A DNA stretch of 64,000 bases, from positions 1 through 64,000 of the forward strand of contig JBOEGZ010000008.1 of assembly GCA_050633705.1 (NCBI GenBank), in the 5' to 3' direction. Each line of letters opens with the position of its first letter. The first letter of the stretch is position 1. This DNA is from JAJFHI01 sp050633705. GTDB taxonomy: Bacteria; Pseudomonadota; Alphaproteobacteria; Rhizobiales; Hyphomicrobiaceae. Both the position numbers and the translations under genes were made by a program. This document shows, piece after piece, positions 61,969 to 64,000 of this stretch. Below the pieces are notes generated by a model. It ran no database searches, was not told the origin of the DNA, and worked only from the letters and a program-made list of their open reading frames with translations.

Positions 61969-62847
61969 TCACGATGCTTCTAAAACACGTCCTGCAACAG
62001 CGTCTAACTTTGCCACAAGATTGCTGTCGCGCGCCTCAGGGTGTGTAATGAGTGCGACGTCAAGAGATCTGTCGGAACCGATTGGGCAAGCGGGGTGTTC
62101 TTTCGGGAAGCTTGCCGCCATGGCTTTGACGAGCTTTTGGGCTTTGACAGTATTGTCTTTCATGATTGCGATGACGGAGGCAACATCGACCTCGTCATGA
62201 TCTTGATGCCAGCAATCGTAGTCAGTGACCATCGCAACACTGGCGTAACAAATTTCAGCTTCACGAGCTAGTTTTGCTTCCGGCATGTTGGTCATGCCGA
62301 TGACGTCGCAGCCCCAAGACCGATAGAGGTTGCTTTCTGCGCGCGTCGAAAACTGTGGCCCTTCCATAACGATATACGTACCGCCGCGGGTTGTCGGGAT
62401 GTCGCACGCACGCGAGGCTGCCTCGGCGGCATCGGCGAGCAGGGGACTGATGGGATCGGCCAATGAGACGTGCGCGACAAGTCCGGTGCCAAAGAAGCTT
62501 TTTTCGCGCGCGAAGGTGCGGTCAATGAACTGGTCCGGGATAACAAAATGACCAGGCGGATATTCCTCCTTCAATGAACCGCACGCCGACAGCGAGACCA
62601 GATCGGTGACGCCAGCGCGTTTCAAGCAGTCGATGTTGGCGCGAAAATTGATCTCGGTGGGGGATATACGATGGCCACGGCCATGACGTGGCAGGAAGCG
62701 GATTGGCAGGCCGTTGAGTTCGGCAAAGAGAATTTCGTCGGACGGTTCACCCCATGGGCTTTCAATTTTGTGCCATTGCGCATTCTCAAGACCGGGAACA
62801 TCATAAAGGCCGCTTCCGCCAACAAATCCAAGTACTGTCTCAGTCAT
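61969..62847 (-). CDS. mtnP: S-methyl-5'-thioadenosine phosphorylase
   Basis: Cleaves 5'-methylthioadenosine with phosphate to adenine and methylthioribose-1-phosphate; methionine salvage and polyamine by-product recycling. 292 residues. Motifs: GFVGGSGLYDVPGLENAQW near 7-25, LPRHGRGHRISPTEINFRANIDCLKRAGVTDLVSLSACGSLKEEYPPGHFVIPDQFIDRT (pieces within 52-112; phosphate and purine site), TYIVMEGPQFSTRAESNLYRSWGCDVIGMTNMPEAKLAREAEICYASVAMVTDYDCWH (pieces within 158-215) with the adenine-binding Asp. ATG 62847. In Hyphomicrobiales it often sits by petC, as here; apt, which may lie between them elsewhere, is absent. Confidence 0.95.
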   Translation of the reverse strand: MTETVLGFVGGSGLYDVPGLENAQWHKIESPWGEPSDEILFAELNGLPIRFLPRHGRGHRISPTEINFRANIDCLKRAGVTDLVSLSACGSLKEEYPPGHFVIPDQFIDRTFAREKSFFGTGLVAHVSLADPISPLLADAAEAASRACDIPTTRGGTYIVMEGPQFSTRAESNLYRSWGCDVIGMTNMPEAKLAREAEICYASVAMVTDYDCWHQDHDEVDVASVIAIMKDNTVKAQKLVKAMAASFPKEHPACPIGSDRSLDVALITHPEARDSNLVAKLDAVAGRVLEAS

Positions 62848-62902
62848 GACTGTCCCTCTGAGTGGTCGCTATCAATTTGGTCATTTCCGGTACACATAAA
62901 AG

Positions 62903-62930
62903 GAAAAGGCCCCGCAAGCGAGGCCTTTTC
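62903..62930 (-). terminator. Terminator between petC and mtnP
   Basis: GAAAAGGCC (62903-62911) and GGCCTTTTC (62922-62930) pair perfectly, with an inner CGC...GCG. T-rich sequence follows on the minus strand, about 50 bases after the petC stop. mtnP must therefore have its own promoter. Confidence 0.85.
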
Positions 62931-62981
62931 TTTGATCTTTAAACATGTGATCTGGAAAAGCCCCGGCAGGAGCCCACGACG

Positions 62982-63893
62982 TCAGTGTTTGATGCGTGAC
63001 CAGATGCTCTTTTTGCCGAGATAAAGCAGGATTGTTGTGATGATCAGATAGATCATGACCTGCCAGCCGATTTGTTTGCGCGTGTTGAGCGACGGGTCAG
63101 CGGTCCACGACAGGAACGCGGTCACGTCCTTTGCATTCTGCTCCAATGTCGCTGGTGGCACGGTTACGCCCTCTGGCACTTTCTGGCCGTCTTCGACGTA
63201 TTCAACCGAACCATCCGCCAGCGGCGCTGCCATGGCGATTTGGTGGCCGGGAAAGGCAACATTGTAACTCATGCCGTCACCAAGTGTGACGTCGGCAGGT
63301 GCATCTTTGTAGCCAGTTAGCAAAGCGTAGAGGTAGTCAGAACCCGCTTCCTGATACCCTGTCAGAATGTCCTTGGTCATTTGCAGGATGTGGATTGGCC
63401 AAGAGCCATGAAACTCGACCGTCCGACCTTTTGTAATCAGTGAGAGATCAGGTGGCAGAGCGCCATTAAACGCATCGCGCGCTGCTTTCTCGTTGCGGTG
63501 CGGTCCGAGAATGCGATCAGAAGCAAGGGGTGGTCGTGTAATCACTTTGCCATCGTCGTCAAGATCTTCGGTTTCTATCGGGTTGGCCCATTGGGCTGCC
63601 AACGCTTTGACGCGTTCAACGTCGAACTGTGGTCCACCAGCTTCGCTAAGGTTGCGGAACGCCACGCGGTTCAGTGAGTGACATGCCGCACAGACCTCTT
63701 TGTAGACCTTAAACCCACGTTGAAGTTGAGCCTTGTCATACTGTCCGCTCACTCCAGCAAACGACCACTTTTGGCGATCGATGTGGATGGCTGATCCGCT
63801 TGCCGCCCATACGGCGCCTGCACTGGCAGCAAACACGGATGCTGCAAGGCCCAAAGCACGCACGGATTGCATTTTTGTTGTTCCTTTTGTCAT
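62982..63893 (-). CDS. petC: Cytochrome c1 of the cytochrome bc1 complex
   Basis: 303 residues from ATG 63893 (an ATG at 63872, MQSVRALGLAASVFA, also has a ribosome site, AAAGGAACAAC). Signal peptide to about 31 (GAVWA). Haem site VCAACHSLNRVAFRNL near 67-82, with the CxxCH motif CAACH. The Met ligand lies in the periplasmic region, probably MAAPLADGSVEYVEDG near 218. C-terminal TM anchor WQVMIYLIITTILLYLGKKSIW near 276-297. It transfers electrons from the Rieske centre to cytochrome c in the respiratory chain. It directly follows petB in the petABC operon. Confidence 0.96.
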   Translation of the reverse strand: MTKGTTKMQSVRALGLAASVFAASAGAVWAASGSAIHIDRQKWSFAGVSGQYDKAQLQRGFKVYKEVCAACHSLNRVAFRNLSEAGGPQFDVERVKALAAQWANPIETEDLDDDGKVITRPPLASDRILGPHRNEKAARDAFNGALPPDLSLITKGRTVEFHGSWPIHILQMTKDILTGYQEAGSDYLYALLTGYKDAPADVTLGDGMSYNVAFPGHQIAMAAPLADGSVEYVEDGQKVPEGVTVPPATLEQNAKDVTAFLSWTADPSLNTRKQIGWQVMIYLIITTILLYLGKKSIWSRIKH

Positions 63894-63908
63894 CTTATGC
63901 GTGCTCCC

Positions 63909-64000
63909 TCAGCTTTTTTCTGGTGACGCGGCGGCACCAGTTGATGGGGCTTGTCCACCGCCTGCACCTGAAGACTTGCTCAATACTGCCTCGCTGATCG
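63909..64000 (-). CDS. petB: Cytochrome b C-terminus (partial)
   Basis: Last 30 codons of the gene upstream of petC, cut by the window edge: it reads ISEAVLSKSSGAGGGQAP and then an Ala/Pro/Ser-rich tail before TGA (stop 63909-63911). The phrase ISEAVL plus a low-complexity tail is typical of alphaproteobacterial cytochrome b, and petB is the expected neighbour of petC. Confidence 0.8.
   Translation of the reverse strand, partial: ISEAVLSKSSGAGGGQAPSTGAAASPEKS

Noticed and set aside
1..64000. CRISPR arrays, insertion sequences, prophage or defence systems
   Set aside because: No regularly spaced repeats, transposase, integrase or known defence genes were seen.

Overview
The window looks like chromosomal DNA of an alphaproteobacterium, most likely Hyphomicrobiales-like. 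The evidence is the neighbourhood murA - DUF2948 - hisD - UPF0262 - low-molecular-weight phosphatase - maf - yacG, the pair petC and mtnP next to the end of petB, an RHH_4 protein, a TIGR03808-type Tat protein and a BluB/methylmalonyl-CoA mutase pair. No phage, plasmid, insertion sequence or CRISPR array is visible. Genus cannot be judged from sequence alone.

Layout. 1-1.7 kb: dihydrolipoyl dehydrogenase. 1.8-4.4 kb: three tandem paralogous secreted TPR genes. 4.5-9.7 kb: a periplasmic alcohol-oxidation locus on the minus strand. It holds an XoxF/ExaF-like PQQ dehydrogenase with the lanthanide-type Asp pair, a XoxJ-like binding protein whose C-terminal cytochrome c domain lies in another frame behind an A10 run, and a second PQQ dehydrogenase that has Gly at the catalytic Asp position. 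10-19 kb: a VWA-like protein, a small secreted YARHG-like protein, a methyltransferase, a PEBP protein, a GMC oxidoreductase with its Tat-exported small subunit, a glyoxalase-fold protein, an RHH protein and a TPP enzyme. 19.5-19.9 kb: a tRNA-Thr(GGU) split by a 254-nt group I intron that closely resembles the Azoarcus tRNA-Ile intron. 20-28.3 kb: the murA-hisD-maf-yacG housekeeping block, interrupted by an adenylate cyclase and a Crp-family regulator, then tRNA-Phe.

28.9-35.5 kb: MarC transporter, a Tat-exported intradiol-like protein coupled to a ferric-reductase-like membrane protein, a GNAT enzyme, a 1058-residue secreted protein with four Cys-rich modules, and an LprI-like protein. 35.6-41.1 kb: ion channel, RND efflux pair, L,D-transpeptidase. 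41.7-51.4 kb: OpgC-like acyltransferase, a second TPP enzyme, a TTC38-like protein, an esterase, FKBP isomerase, a MauE/DoxX membrane protein, an asparaginase-family protein and a beta-helix Tat protein. 51.5-60.7 kb: pyroglutamyl peptidase, meaB, a DUF900 hydrolase, phaZ, bluB and methylmalonyl-CoA mutase, which together suggest polyhydroxyalkanoate breakdown and B12-dependent propionyl-CoA handling. 61-64 kb: PilZ protein, mtnP, petC and the last codons of petB.

The two most interesting items are the intron-split tRNA-Thr and the XoxJ-cytochrome c fusion that needs a -1 frameshift, or one extra A, at a dnaX-type slippery run. All family calls rest on motif recognition by eye; no database search was run.
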